The notes under the pieces are model-generated. The model saw only the letters and a list, made by a program, of their open reading frames with translations. It made no database searches and was not told the DNA's origin. A DNA stretch of 64,000 bases from a gamma proteobacterium symbiont of Stewartia floridana (lineage in GTDB: Bacteria > Pseudomonadota > Gammaproteobacteria > Chromatiales > Chromatiaceae). Each line of letters begins with the position of its first letter. Positions within the stretch are counted from its first letter, which is position 1. The stretch spans positions 80,753 through 144,752 of the forward strand of contig NAUB01000015.1 in the NCBI GenBank assembly GCA_003676145.1. Reading direction: 5' to 3'. Both the position numbers and the translations under genes were made by a program. Of this stretch, positions 17,351 through 25,901 are shown one piece after another.

Positions 17351-18883
17351 CTAATCATCATCGCCATAGTCCGGGGCTTCCTCGGGTGGCGTTTTTCTGT
17401 TCAACACAATGGCATTGCTGACCAATTGGTGAACACTGACGATCTGGAACATATCCATACCGTAGTAAGGTAATACCTTGGTGAACTGACTCTTGCAGAT
17501 GGCGCAGATCGCAGCTAAATGGGTAACACCTTTCTCTTCCATGACATTCTTGAAGGCGCTCATCCGAGGCTTCGCCCCTTTGACGCGCACTTCCATCAAA
17601 TCATCGGTCAGCAGACCACCACCACCGCCACAGCAGAAGGTGCGCTCATGGATGGTGTCCCACTCCATGTCGTGGTAGTTGTTGACGACTGCCTTGATGA
17701 CTTTACGGGGAATCTCAAACTGGCCACCCGGGGTATCACCCATGCGGGAGGCGCGGGCCACGTTGCATGAGTCGTGGAAGGTGATCGACATATCGTCATT
17801 TTCCGACTTGTCGAACTCCAGAGTGCCCTTCTCGATCTCGTTCAAGGTGAACTCGCAGATATGCTGCGGTACCGGATAGTCCGGATCGAGGAAATCGAAA
17901 GGACCGGCCAGGGTGTTGAGGAAACTGTAGGCAATACGCCAGGCGTGTCCACACTCACCAAAGACAATGCGTTTAACACCAAGCTCCAAGGCCGCTTGAC
18001 GGATTCTCAATGATACCCGGCGCATATTTTCATAGCTGCCGATGAACATGCCGAAGTTACCGGCTTCCGAGGCGGTGGTGCTCAATGTCCAGCTGACACC
18101 GGCTTCATGAAAGACCTTGCCATAACCGATCAAGCCATCCACGTGAGGCTCGGCAAAGAAATCCGCTGAAGGGGTAACCAGCAGAATGTCAGCCCCTTTT
18201 ACATCGAGAGGATATTTGACGGCGACTTCATCTTCGTCCCAAACATCTTCTTCCAGACCCTCAAGGGTATCAGCGATGGCAGGACCAGGCAGACCCAGAT
18301 TGTTTCCGATCTTGTGGACCTTGCCGATGATCTCGTTACAGTACTTCTGGCCGACACCGATGGAGTCAAGAATCTCTCTGGCTGCCATGGAGATCTCTGC
18401 GGTATCGATGCCGTATGGGCAGAACACAGAGCAGCGTCGGCATTGTGAACACTGGTGAAAATAGCTGTACCAGTCGTCAATGATCTCTTCACTCAGATCG
18501 ACCGCGCCGACCAGTTTCGGAAAGTATTTTCCGGCGAAAGTGAAATAGCGACGATAGACTTTACGCAGCAGGTCCTGACGACCCACAGGCATATTCTTGG
18601 GATCCTGGGTACCGAGAAAATAGTGGCATTTATCCGTGCAGGAACCACATTTCACACAGGCATCCATGAAAACCTGGAATGAGCGATAGCGGCTCAGCAG
18701 ATCGCCCATCTTGTCGATCGCGACCTCTTTCCAGTTCTCTACTTTCTCACCGGGAAATCCCAAATCTTCCTGATGATTGGGTTTAGCCACAAAGCAAGTG
18801 ATATGCTCCATGGTACCTTCAACCAACTCAGGAACTTCGATGTGTTCACTCAGTTCCGGTGTTTCGAATTCAGCTCCAGCCAT
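17351..18883 (-). CDS. dsrK: DsrK, HdrD-like iron-sulfur subunit of DsrMKJOP
   Basis: 510 residues. Two [4Fe-4S] motifs (CVKCGSCTDKC and CSQCRRCSVFCP) precede a CCG-type catalytic region: a GECGHAWR element and TFCCGGGGG with a following CAICK, which should hold the noncubane cluster that acts on the DsrC disulfide or trisulfide. It lies on the cytoplasmic face, bound to DsrM. It starts 28 bp after dsrM. Confidence 0.95.
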   Translation of the reverse strand: MAGAEFETPELSEHIEVPELVEGTMEHITCFVAKPNHQEDLGFPGEKVENWKEVAIDKMGDLLSRYRSFQVFMDACVKCGSCTDKCHYFLGTQDPKNMPVGRQDLLRKVYRRYFTFAGKYFPKLVGAVDLSEEIIDDWYSYFHQCSQCRRCSVFCPYGIDTAEISMAAREILDSIGVGQKYCNEIIGKVHKIGNNLGLPGPAIADTLEGLEEDVWDEDEVAVKYPLDVKGADILLVTPSADFFAEPHVDGLIGYGKVFHEAGVSWTLSTTASEAGNFGMFIGSYENMRRVSLRIRQAALELGVKRIVFGECGHAWRIAYSFLNTLAGPFDFLDPDYPVPQHICEFTLNEIEKGTLEFDKSENDDMSITFHDSCNVARASRMGDTPGGQFEIPRKVIKAVVNNYHDMEWDTIHERTFCCGGGGGLLTDDLMEVRVKGAKPRMSAFKNVMEEKGVTHLAAICAICKSQFTKVLPYYGMDMFQIVSVHQLVSNAIVLNRKTPPEEAPDYGDDD

Positions 18884-18911
18884 TTGTAACCCTCATCGGC
18901 CAAGCGTGGAC

Positions 18912-19634
18912 TTAAGACTCTTCAAACTTTCTGGCCCAATCGACCAAGTGACGACGCTCACGCGGATTGTCCACTTGATTACGGGTTGGGCTGAAGAAGA
19001 CCCCGGGGATGTGCAGCAGTTTGCTGAATGGCAGCAAAATCATCAGCACAGCGACCAGAGTCAGGTGTATCAACAGGATCGGATCCATCGGTAGCTCGCC
19101 ACCGCTTAAGGTCCAGAATCCGGTAAAAAACTGCTTCACTGCCACCACATCGGTGTGAATGACAAAGGTCATCATGGCGCCGCTCATGCCGATCATCAGC
19201 AGAATCAGCAGCCAGAGGTAATCGGATGGTGCAGAGATATAACGGACCCGGTCGACGAAAATACGTCGAACCAACAGACCCGCCAGACCCGCAACCATGG
19301 CAAAGGCAGCATACTTACCGAAGGGCTGTATCAACTGGATAGGCAGCCACACAGGATCGATGAAGTAGCGCACATGTCTCAACAGGACCAGGAAAAGCCC
19401 CATGTGGAACAACCAGGAAAAGATCCAGGTCCACTTGGTACTCTTGAACAGACTTTCAAAGAGTACAACTTCGCGAAACAGTCTGAAAACAACCCCGGTC
19501 TGAGTCACAGGCGCCGGAGTCGTGGGAATCTTTAGTGGTGCAGGTGTCTTGGCATACTGGACGATTTTTCTCGCCAAGCCAATTACCAGAACGATGGTCG
19601 CTACGATAAACAGCAACGCGTAGACAGATGACAT
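18912..19634 (-). CDS. dsrM: DsrM, membrane cytochrome b subunit of DsrMKJOP
   Basis: 240 residues with five to six membrane spans and histidines in the spans (FHMGLFLVLLRHVRY, LIHLTLVAVLMI) that can hold b haems, like NarI. It links DsrK in the cytoplasm to the quinone pool. It is shorter than the DsrM of many sulfate reducers but of the length usual for sulfur oxidisers. Confidence 0.93.
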   Translation of the reverse strand: MSSVYALLFIVATIVLVIGLARKIVQYAKTPAPLKIPTTPAPVTQTGVVFRLFREVVLFESLFKSTKWTWIFSWLFHMGLFLVLLRHVRYFIDPVWLPIQLIQPFGKYAAFAMVAGLAGLLVRRIFVDRVRYISAPSDYLWLLILLMIGMSGAMMTFVIHTDVVAVKQFFTGFWTLSGGELPMDPILLIHLTLVAVLMILLPFSKLLHIPGVFFSPTRNQVDNPRERRHLVDWARKFEES

Positions 19635-19712
19635 GTTCCTGCGTTCCTCAAGTGTTGGTCTGATTCACCGGCGGGTGAATGTCAGCATTCACCCGCCCAG
19701 TGTATGGGTCTC

Positions 19713-20045
19713 TTAGATACAGCCAGTAGGCTTAGGCAGACCGGCGAAACGGCAAGCCTGCTTACCAGGACCGTATGGGAAAAGGGCATACAGATATTTA
19801 GAGTTGCCTTTCTCTTTACCCAGCTTCTTACCAACAGCTTTGGTCAGAACGCGTACGGCTGGAGCAATCTGGTACTCTTCATAGTACTCACGCAGGAAGT
19901 TGATGATCTCCCAGTGCTCGTCGGTCAGCTCGAGGTCATCCTCTGCCGCCATAACTTCAGCAACAGCAGGTTCCCATTCACCCAGGTTGGTCAGGTAACC
20001 CTCTTCATCAGTTTCGAAGGTTTTACCATTTGCTTCGATAGCCAT
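19713..20045 (-). CDS. dsrC: DsrC, sulfur carrier protein
   Basis: 110 residues. The C-terminal arm ends KQACRFAGLPKPTGCI with both conserved cysteines, Cys98 and Cys109, ten residues apart, so this is true DsrC and not TusE. It accepts persulfide from DsrEFH, presents it to DsrAB and is re-oxidised or loaded through DsrK. SD TTGGAGAG is well placed. The 43-bp gap to dsrH and 78-bp gap to dsrM would allow its own promoter, as known for A. vinosum (recalled). Compare the cysteine-free paralogue at 25902. Confidence 0.97.
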   Translation of the reverse strand: MAIEANGKTFETDEEGYLTNLGEWEPAVAEVMAAEDDLELTDEHWEIINFLREYYEEYQIAPAVRVLTKAVGKKLGKEKGNSKYLYALFPYGPGKQACRFAGLPKPTGCI

Positions 20046-20088
20046 ATTTTCTCTCCAAATTACGTTACAGAGTTGTTCAGTAAACTAA

Positions 20089-20394
20089 TCAGACCCAAGC
20101 CTGTACTTTGTCGTTCTCAGCAGCGAGGGCGACAAACTTGGCATAGTCCACGATTTCGATACCATCAACGACCTTATCTTCAGCGACACCGCGCGCTTTC
20201 AGGTCGGGGCCCAGTACATAGAAGCTGACACCGCTGGCTGCGGCAATCTTGTCAGCAATCGCTGTGCCTTTGATCGCACCATAGATACCATCTTCATACA
20301 TCAGCACGGCACTGCCCTGTTTGGCATAGGCCAGACAGCTGTCCATAGAAGACTTCTCGAAAGGTGATTTATTGACTGTGTGTAGCGTGCTCAT
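20089..20394 (-). CDS. dsrH: DsrH, sulfurtransferase subunit
   Basis: 101 residues from the ATG at 20394 (a TTG six bases upstream is less likely). The TusB/DsrH fold is indicated by LHTVNKSPFEKSSMDSCLAYA, holding the only cysteine near residue 20. It forms the DsrE2F2H2 hexamer that moves persulfide sulfur to DsrC. Confidence 0.94.
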   Translation of the reverse strand: MSTLHTVNKSPFEKSSMDSCLAYAKQGSAVLMYEDGIYGAIKGTAIADKIAAASGVSFYVLGPDLKARGVAEDKVVDGIEIVDYAKFVALAAENDKVQAWV

Positions 20395-20409
20395 TATCAA
20401 TACCCCAAA

Positions 20410-20820
20410 TTAGAAGCTAAACATGACATCTTGTTCTTCCATGATGTCTGCCAATTCAGCACGACTCACAACTTTGATTGAATCCTTCTCGGCCCAATCA
20501 TCGTCTTCGTCTTCATAGGTGAGCGGCATCAGGTCATCAAGCGTCAGACCACGCTCTTCGAGAGACTCTTTCTCGACGAACAGCTTGGTCACATCGTAAT
20601 CACCCAGTGCCTGGTATGTTGGGGAGAAGTTCTTCATGTCCACCTCAGCGGTGTCCTGCCCCTTTACCAACTGATATACACCGTCATCCAGGAAAGCCAG
20701 ACTTACGTCCTGGTCAAACGCTGCCCCAATCAATACAACTTCCAGTGACTCCCAGGCATAGATGGTGCCATAGGGTGCACGGCGGTTGAGATACATGAAT
20801 TTTTTTATCTGTTCAGACAT
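20410..20820 (-). CDS. dsrF: DsrF, sulfurtransferase complex subunit
   Basis: 136 residues with the TusC/DsrF core (FMYLNRRAPYGTIYAWESLE, FLDDGVYQLVKGQD). It has no cysteine, as is usual for DsrF, so its role is structural in DsrEFH. It has 15 bp to dsrE and dsrH on both sides, giving tight coupling. Confidence 0.94.
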   Translation of the reverse strand: MSEQIKKFMYLNRRAPYGTIYAWESLEVVLIGAAFDQDVSLAFLDDGVYQLVKGQDTAEVDMKNFSPTYQALGDYDVTKLFVEKESLEERGLTLDDLMPLTYEDEDDDWAEKDSIKVVSRAELADIMEEQDVMFSF

Positions 20821-20835
20821 ATCAACCTCTATCGT

Positions 20836-21228
20836 TTAGTCACCGAAAACCACCAGTCGCTCAGACTGGATGCCCGCTTCGATCAACTGACCGAGACCGG
20901 AGATGCGAAAGTTGTCAGCGATGTTTTCAGCGTCTTTTCCGTTGCGCTGCATCTCGCCTTCATCCACGATGCCGCGACGCTGGGCTGCAGCCACGCAGAC
21001 CACCATATCGAGGTCGTATTTCTTCGCCAGCTCCGTCCACCGATTGACGATATTACGATCGTCCTGTGGCGGGGTTGTGAGTTTGGTACCGTTGTTCACA
21101 CCGTCGTGATAGAAGAAGACACGCATCACTTCGTGTCCCGCTTCCAGTGCGGCCTTGGTGAACTGGTATGCTGAGTCCGTTGCCTGGTGTTGGTACGGAC
21201 CTTCGTTAACCTGAATCGCAAATTTCAT
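20836..21228 (-). CDS. dsrE: DsrE, catalytic sulfurtransferase subunit
   Basis: 130 residues. The TusD/DsrE core MKFAIQVNEGPYQHQATDSA is followed by the active cysteine in VVCVAAAQRRGI (about residue 78). It carries the persulfide in the DsrEFH complex before transfer to DsrC. Presence of dsrEFH next to dsrAB is a marker of sulfur oxidation, not of sulfate reduction. Confidence 0.95.
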   Translation of the reverse strand: MKFAIQVNEGPYQHQATDSAYQFTKAALEAGHEVMRVFFYHDGVNNGTKLTTPPQDDRNIVNRWTELAKKYDLDMVVCVAAAQRRGIVDEGEMQRNGKDAENIADNFRISGLGQLIEAGIQSERLVVFGD

Positions 21229-21273
21229 CAGTATGACCTTCCTGTTAATTGCCTATACGACTACTAACCGCTA

Positions 21274-22344
21274 TTAGAAACGGATGTGAGCAGAGGCATT
21301 CAGGTTGCTACGACCGCCACGCCAGTTATCGATGTGATACTTGGTGAAAGGCAGACCGGTCTTCTCGAAGAATTTCGGCCAACCGATACGATCAGCCCAC
21401 TCACCGATGCGCTCCCAATCCTTGGCGTCTTCTTTATAAGCGCTGAGGATCTGCTTGACGATGGTGGAAACTTCAGGCCAACGTGGTGGGTTGTTCGGTA
21501 CGCCGGCAGCGACCAGTTTGTGGAAGGTCGGCTTGGAACGGGCATTGGAGTTTTTACCACCCACCCAGATTGCGAACTTGGAGTGCTCTGGATCGTTGAT
21601 CTGCATCGGCGGACAAGGCGGAAAGCAGGCGCCGCAGCAGATACATTTCTTTTCGTCGACTTCCAGAGAAGGCTTACCGTTAACCATCGCAGGACGGATA
21701 GCAGCAACCGGACAACGGGCAACTACCGAAGGACGCTCACAAACATTGGCCACCTGGCTGTGGTCAATCTTCGGCGGCTTGGTGTGCTGGATGTTGATCG
21801 CGATATCACCCTGGCCACCACAGTTGATCTGGCAGCAAGAGGTGGTGATACGTACGCGGTTGGGCATCTCTTCCTTTACGAAATCGTCGTAGAGGTCATC
21901 CATCAGCGCTTTAACAGCACCGGATGCGTCGGTACCCGGGATGTCGCAGTGCAACCAACCCTGGGTGTGAGAGATCATGGAGACCGAAGGACCGGTACCA
22001 CCGATCGGGAAGCCTTCCGCGTTCAGCTTGTCGATCAGCGGCTGAACCTTGGATTCATCACCGACCATGTACTCGATGTTGGAACGGATGGTGAAGCGAA
22101 CGTAGCCTTCCGCATACTCATCTGCAATATCCATCAGCTTACGAATGGTGTAGAGATCCATCTGACGCTGAGTACCGGCACGCACTGTCCAGATGCTGTC
22201 GCCACTCTTGGCAACGTGACGCAGAACACCAGGACGCAGGCGCTCATGCCAGGCCCATTCGCCATAGTTTTTCTTCAGGACGGGGTGCAAGTAGGGCTCC
22301 ATCTCCGGGACGCCACTCTCGATCGGCATACGAGGTTCCGACAT
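21274..22344 (-). CDS. dsrB: Reverse-type dissimilatory sulfite reductase, beta subunit
   Basis: 356 residues from the ATG at 22344; GGAGGT directly upstream argues against the TTG at 22356. The sirohaem/[4Fe-4S] ligand region is TTSCCQINCGGQGDIA with CERPSVVARCPV, and an inserted ferredoxin domain carries CICCGACFPPCP. With DsrA it forms the alpha2beta2 enzyme that oxidises DsrC-bound persulfide to sulfite in the cytoplasm. Confidence 0.97.
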   Translation of the reverse strand: MSEPRMPIESGVPEMEPYLHPVLKKNYGEWAWHERLRPGVLRHVAKSGDSIWTVRAGTQRQMDLYTIRKLMDIADEYAEGYVRFTIRSNIEYMVGDESKVQPLIDKLNAEGFPIGGTGPSVSMISHTQGWLHCDIPGTDASGAVKALMDDLYDDFVKEEMPNRVRITTSCCQINCGGQGDIAINIQHTKPPKIDHSQVANVCERPSVVARCPVAAIRPAMVNGKPSLEVDEKKCICCGACFPPCPPMQINDPEHSKFAIWVGGKNSNARSKPTFHKLVAAGVPNNPPRWPEVSTIVKQILSAYKEDAKDWERIGEWADRIGWPKFFEKTGLPFTKYHIDNWRGGRSNLNASAHIRF

Positions 22345-22448
22345 ACCTACCTCCAAAAAAATAGGGTAATTGATTCGTTTTTAGGGGCATCCGGGCTATC
22401 CCGGTGCCCCCATTGAAAACTGCTGCTGTCAGTCAGCAGAAGACAAAT

Positions 22449-23690
22449 TTATTGAGCTTTACGCTCAGCCCATTTGCCCGCTTCTTCATCCCAACCATCC
22501 ATGCGGACATAAGGATTCATACGCGGACGTTCGATCATATTAGGATCGATCTCCAGGCCGACGCCTTCGAGGAAGTTGACCAAGCCGATACGCTCGATCA
22601 TCTCACCGGTACGCTCATGCTCCAGCGCATTCTCTGCGAAGAAGTCGAGGATCTCGGTGGCCAGCTCTTCCAGGGTTTCAAAGTCCTCATCAGACTCAAG
22701 CTTCATGAAAGGCACGATAACCGTACCCATCAGGTCGCCGATCTTCAGAGTACGCTTACCGCCGCACAGCAGGGTAACGCCTTTGTCGTCGCCGGGAGAG
22801 AGCGCTTTGTTCATCACGTTGATGCAGTGCATGCAACGGACGCAGGAGGGGTTGTCCACTGCCAGGGTATCGTCATCATTCAATGACAGGGCCTGGGTTG
22901 GGCAACGGGTGATCACATTGTCGATGACATATTTGCGACCTTTCTCGCCGACGAATTTTTTCACTTCGTCCTGATCGACTTTCATGTCATCGCGCCAGGT
23001 ACCAATGGTAGCCAGGTCAGCACGCTGTACAGAGTTCATGCAGTCATTCGGGCAACCGGAGACTTTATATTTGAACTTGTAAGGCAGTGCTGGGCGGTGC
23101 ATATCGTCAAGGGCGTTGTTGACCAGCATGCGCATGGTACGACCCTCGTCGAAGCATGAGTTTTCGCAGCGTGCTGCACCAACACAGGACATTCCGGTAC
23201 GTACCGCAGGACCGGCACCACCGAGATCAAAACCCATTTCGTTGATCTCATCGAATGCAGGCTGAACGTTGTCAGTGGTACAACCCTGGAACATGATGTC
23301 GCCAGACTGACCATGGAACGCAATCAAACCGGAACCGTACTTTTCCCAGATATCGCAGAATTTGCGAATGGTGTCGGTGTCGTAGTGCATACCTGGAGGC
23401 GGCATGACACGCAGGGTGTGGAATTCTGCAGCGGCAGGGAACAGAGCCTGGCCGTCATCACCTTTCAATTCGGTAAAACGGGGAATGATACCACCGCCGT
23501 AGCCGATAACGCCCACAGTACCACCTTTCCAGTAGCCTTTGCGGGTTTCGTAAGAAGTCTCCAGCTGACCAAGCAGGTCAACCATCATATCGTTGTCTTT
23601 GGCGAGGCGCTTGAGGCCGGTAACGAATGAGGGCCAAGGGCCACTCTCCAGCTGATCAAGCATGGGGGTATCATGCATCTGTTTTGCCAT
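22449..23690 (-). CDS. dsrA: Reverse-type dissimilatory sulfite reductase, alpha subunit
   Basis: 413 residues from the ATG at 23690 (GGGAG eight bases upstream; a TTG at 23705 precedes that site and is unlikely). GAARCENSCFDEGRT and SGCPNDCMN give the sirohaem/[4Fe-4S] cysteine pattern, and CVRCMHCINVMNKAL the inserted ferredoxin cluster. It is the first gene of the locus, behind a 450-bp control region. Neighbouring dsrEFH and dsrL show the oxidative type. Confidence 0.97.
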   Translation of the reverse strand: MAKQMHDTPMLDQLESGPWPSFVTGLKRLAKDNDMMVDLLGQLETSYETRKGYWKGGTVGVIGYGGGIIPRFTELKGDDGQALFPAAAEFHTLRVMPPPGMHYDTDTIRKFCDIWEKYGSGLIAFHGQSGDIMFQGCTTDNVQPAFDEINEMGFDLGGAGPAVRTGMSCVGAARCENSCFDEGRTMRMLVNNALDDMHRPALPYKFKYKVSGCPNDCMNSVQRADLATIGTWRDDMKVDQDEVKKFVGEKGRKYVIDNVITRCPTQALSLNDDDTLAVDNPSCVRCMHCINVMNKALSPGDDKGVTLLCGGKRTLKIGDLMGTVIVPFMKLESDEDFETLEELATEILDFFAENALEHERTGEMIERIGLVNFLEGVGLEIDPNMIERPRMNPYVRMDGWDEEAGKWAERKAQ

Positions 23691-24141
23691 CACTGTTTCT
23701 CCCAATGGTCGTTTATCGAGGTCGTCAGCATTTTCTACATCCTAATTTTTCTTGGCTGAGAACCAAGTTGTAGAATCTGGCCACCGACCCGCAATCTTAA
23801 CCTCACAGGCAGGGCCTGTTTCTACTGGCCGACAAGTTTAGAGTTTCCTAATGCTCACCCATATCCTTCCGATGGGAGAGACAGGGATAGAAACATCTAT
23901 CCCAAATGGGATAGAAAATCGATGTTCAATTGCCATGTTTTAAACACCATTACCTACATAACCACTGCAATCACAGCGAGTTATAAATCATTCCCAACTT
24001 ATTCAATTAAGTGAATATCCCTTTTTTCTTTAGGGGAGAGAATTGTAAGCTTTAACGGCAGATAGGACTTGAACCCAACTTAAGCATATTGTTCAATAGT
24101 AATATCCTAGCGTTTTACTAAGTATTTAAACGGATAAAAGT
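23691..24141. promoter_or_regulatory. Divergent control region of dsrA and the plus-strand unit
   Basis: 451 bp, markedly A/T-rich, without a gene. It must hold the dsrA promoter (minus) and probably the promoter of the plus-strand genes. The clearest structure is the GGGATAG triple at 23884-23914. An AGGGCCTGTT fragment at 23812-23821 resembles the ends of the dispersed repeats. I cannot fix a -35/-10 pair with certainty. Confidence 0.6.
23884..23914. promoter_or_regulatory. Candidate operator: GGGATAG direct/inverted triple
   Basis: GGGATAG (23884-23890), its exact inverse CTATCCC (23897-23903, six bases further) and again GGGATAG (23908-23914, four bases further). Two perfect dyads that share the middle half-site, about 200 bp upstream of dsrA, look like a binding site for a dimeric regulator. 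The regulator is unknown. Confidence 0.5.
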
Positions 24142-24318
24142 ATGCTGTACCTGAGCGAGATCATGATGCAACATCCAGAGGTTGAGAATTTTGAGCAACT
24201 TCTGAATGTCGTAAAAGAACGATCGAAAACGGAGGTATTCTTCCGTATCGACGTCAAACCACCCTTTGCGGATACCCCTGAGAATTGGGAAGACCGCCTG
24301 GAAGCGGCCTTTACCTAG
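24142..24318 (+). CDS. Small hypothetical protein (58 aa)
   Basis: Open from ATG 24142 to TAG 24316-24318. The product starts MLYLSEIMMQHPEVENFEQL and ends with an acidic helix (TPENWEDRLEAAFT). The regular alternation of hydrophobic and charged residues and ordinary codon use suggest a real gene, though the ribosome site is weak. It lies 53 bp before the 236-aa gene on the same strand, facing away from dsrA. Function unknown. Confidence 0.55.
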   Translation: MLYLSEIMMQHPEVENFEQLLNVVKERSKTEVFFRIDVKPPFADTPENWEDRLEAAFT

Positions 24319-24371
24319 GCTCCAGGATAAACAAGGGCAAGACAAAAAATATTATTTAAGGGCAGAGATCT

Positions 24372-25082
24372 GTGAAGTATTTGGAATCAGAAACCTTTCT
24401 CGGAGACAGCGAAAGCGCTGAAGATGCTGTCAAATCAAGCAAGCTTCTCGAGGTTAAGCTGCAGGAGATCCGCCAACAACTGGAGGCGCTCGATACAGAC
24501 AGCGTCTCTGCACAACGCCTCTCACTGGAGATTGAGAGCTGCTATATCCTGCTCGATCTGGATCGCAACGATGAAGCCTGGCAGATCGCCAAGCGCGTGT
24601 TTGAGAGAGCGCTCGCATCTGAACTGTGGCTGGCTGCGGTGGAGGCGTGTGACGTGCTCTACCAGGCGGAGAAGGAAGACGGTCCCAAAGCGCTGGCTCA
24701 CGGTATCTGGCTGGGGGTCACCTTTCCCATCGATCCTGAACTCAGCGTTGCCATGTTGCAGCATCTGATCGACGAAACACCGGATAAATCGGATGGTGCT
24801 GCGGTGGCGGCGGCAACCGCCTGCTACATCGTCGATCTGCGTGCCGAGGGGCAGACCCAGGAAGACCTCAGGTTTTTCACCAACCAGCTGATGGGCCAGG
24901 TTGCCAGACGCCACAGCCAGGTGGAAGAACAGGAGATCTTCGATTTCTGGGTGGAGCGCATGGAACTGGACGATCCGGCCAAATTTCTCCCCCGGCTGGC
25001 CACTGTGCTGGATGTGATCATCGATGGAGACTGGTGGTATGACCGGGATGAATTGCGCAGTAAAATACCGGCAGAAGCCTGA
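24372..25082 (+). CDS. Hypothetical helical protein of the dsr-adjacent unit
   Basis: 236 residues from a GTG start (AGAG a few bases upstream). The composition is acidic, leucine- and alanine-rich, with successive amphipathic helices (LEIESCYILLDLDRNDEAWQ, AAVEACDVLYQAEKE) that recall TPR-like helical repeats. No signal peptide or catalytic motif is seen. Its stop is 12 bases before the preferred start of the Cas6-like gene, so the two are coupled. I do not recognise the family. Confidence 0.75.
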   Translation: MKYLESETFLGDSESAEDAVKSSKLLEVKLQEIRQQLEALDTDSVSAQRLSLEIESCYILLDLDRNDEAWQIAKRVFERALASELWLAAVEACDVLYQAEKEDGPKALAHGIWLGVTFPIDPELSVAMLQHLIDETPDKSDGAAVAAATACYIVDLRAEGQTQEDLRFFTNQLMGQVARRHSQVEEQEIFDFWVERMELDDPAKFLPRLATVLDVIIDGDWWYDRDELRSKIPAEA

Positions 25083-25094
25083 TTGGAGTTGAAT

Positions 25095-25754
25095 ATGTTC
25101 TGGCAGGAAGAGCAGGATGAGGAGCGGTTTGTGGTCCCGGACAATGTCCTGGATCTGCTGTTCAAGATCAACTGCCCCACCCTTCCCATCGATCACGCCT
25201 GGGCGCTGTCACAGGCAATCCAGCAGGCCCTGCCCTGGTTTGCCGATGAACCGAATGCGGGTCTGCATCTGATCTACGGGGCGGATTCGGGTAACGGCTG
25301 GGAGCGTCCATCCGGCGGCGACCAACTGCTCTATCTGTCGAGACGCACGCCACTGACACTGCGCCTGCCCAACAGTCGCATCGAGGATGCGCAGGTACTC
25401 AGCGGACAGACCCTGGATATCGATGGCCACACCTTGGAGATCGGTAAATCCCATACCCGTCTGCTTGGTATGACCACGACCCTCTATTGCCGCCATCTGC
25501 TTGCCTCGGAGAATCAGTCGGAAGATGAATTTCTGCAGCAATCGGTGAATCAGCTGAAAGCCCTTAATCTGAGTTTCAAAAAGGTGCTTTGCGGCAAAGG
25601 GGAACAGTTTGAGACGCCGGAGGGGCCGCTGATTACGCAAAGCCTGATGGTGGCAGGCCTACCCCTGGATGATGCCGTCACACTCCAGGAGGAGGGATTG
25701 GGGCCATTACGAACTCGCGGCTTTGGCTTGTTTAATCCACACAAGACTGTTTAA
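25095..25754 (+). CDS. Stand-alone Cas6/Cmx6-like protein
   Basis: 219 residues from the ATG at 25095 (GGAG seven bases upstream; the TTG at 25083 precedes that site). The sequence follows the Cas6/Cmx6 (MYXAN-type) family pattern as I remember it: LPIDHAWALSQAIQQALPW near residue 30-48, LYLSRRTPLTLRLP, then LSGQTLDIDGHTLEIG, and the C-terminal glycine-rich loop LQEEGLGPLRTRGFGLFNP. That loop is the RNA-binding hallmark of RAMP/Cas6 proteins. His34 is a candidate catalytic base. Cas6 enzymes cut CRISPR precursor RNA, but no array or other cas gene is present in the window. It lies between a helical hypothetical gene and a DsrC paralogue, next to dsr. The actual substrate is unknown. Confidence 0.75.
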   Translation: MFWQEEQDEERFVVPDNVLDLLFKINCPTLPIDHAWALSQAIQQALPWFADEPNAGLHLIYGADSGNGWERPSGGDQLLYLSRRTPLTLRLPNSRIEDAQVLSGQTLDIDGHTLEIGKSHTRLLGMTTTLYCRHLLASENQSEDEFLQQSVNQLKALNLSFKKVLCGKGEQFETPEGPLITQSLMVAGLPLDDAVTLQEEGLGPLRTRGFGLFNPHKTV

Positions 25755-25901
25755 GATTACAGGCTGCAAATTCACCGCTTGGCCGGATTTGTCTCCAACA
25801 GAGGGAGAGAAAATCCTGGTGCTGAGCGGAACAGAGAATTCCAAAATTAAAATTTGAGTTTAACGGGATAGAGTGTCTCGTGATTTAGTTAGGAGAGATC
25901 A

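Noticed and set aside
24118..24345. 75-codon minus-strand frame between dsrA and the plus-strand unit
   Set aside because: Antisense to the more plausible 58-aa plus-strand ORF at 24142-24318.
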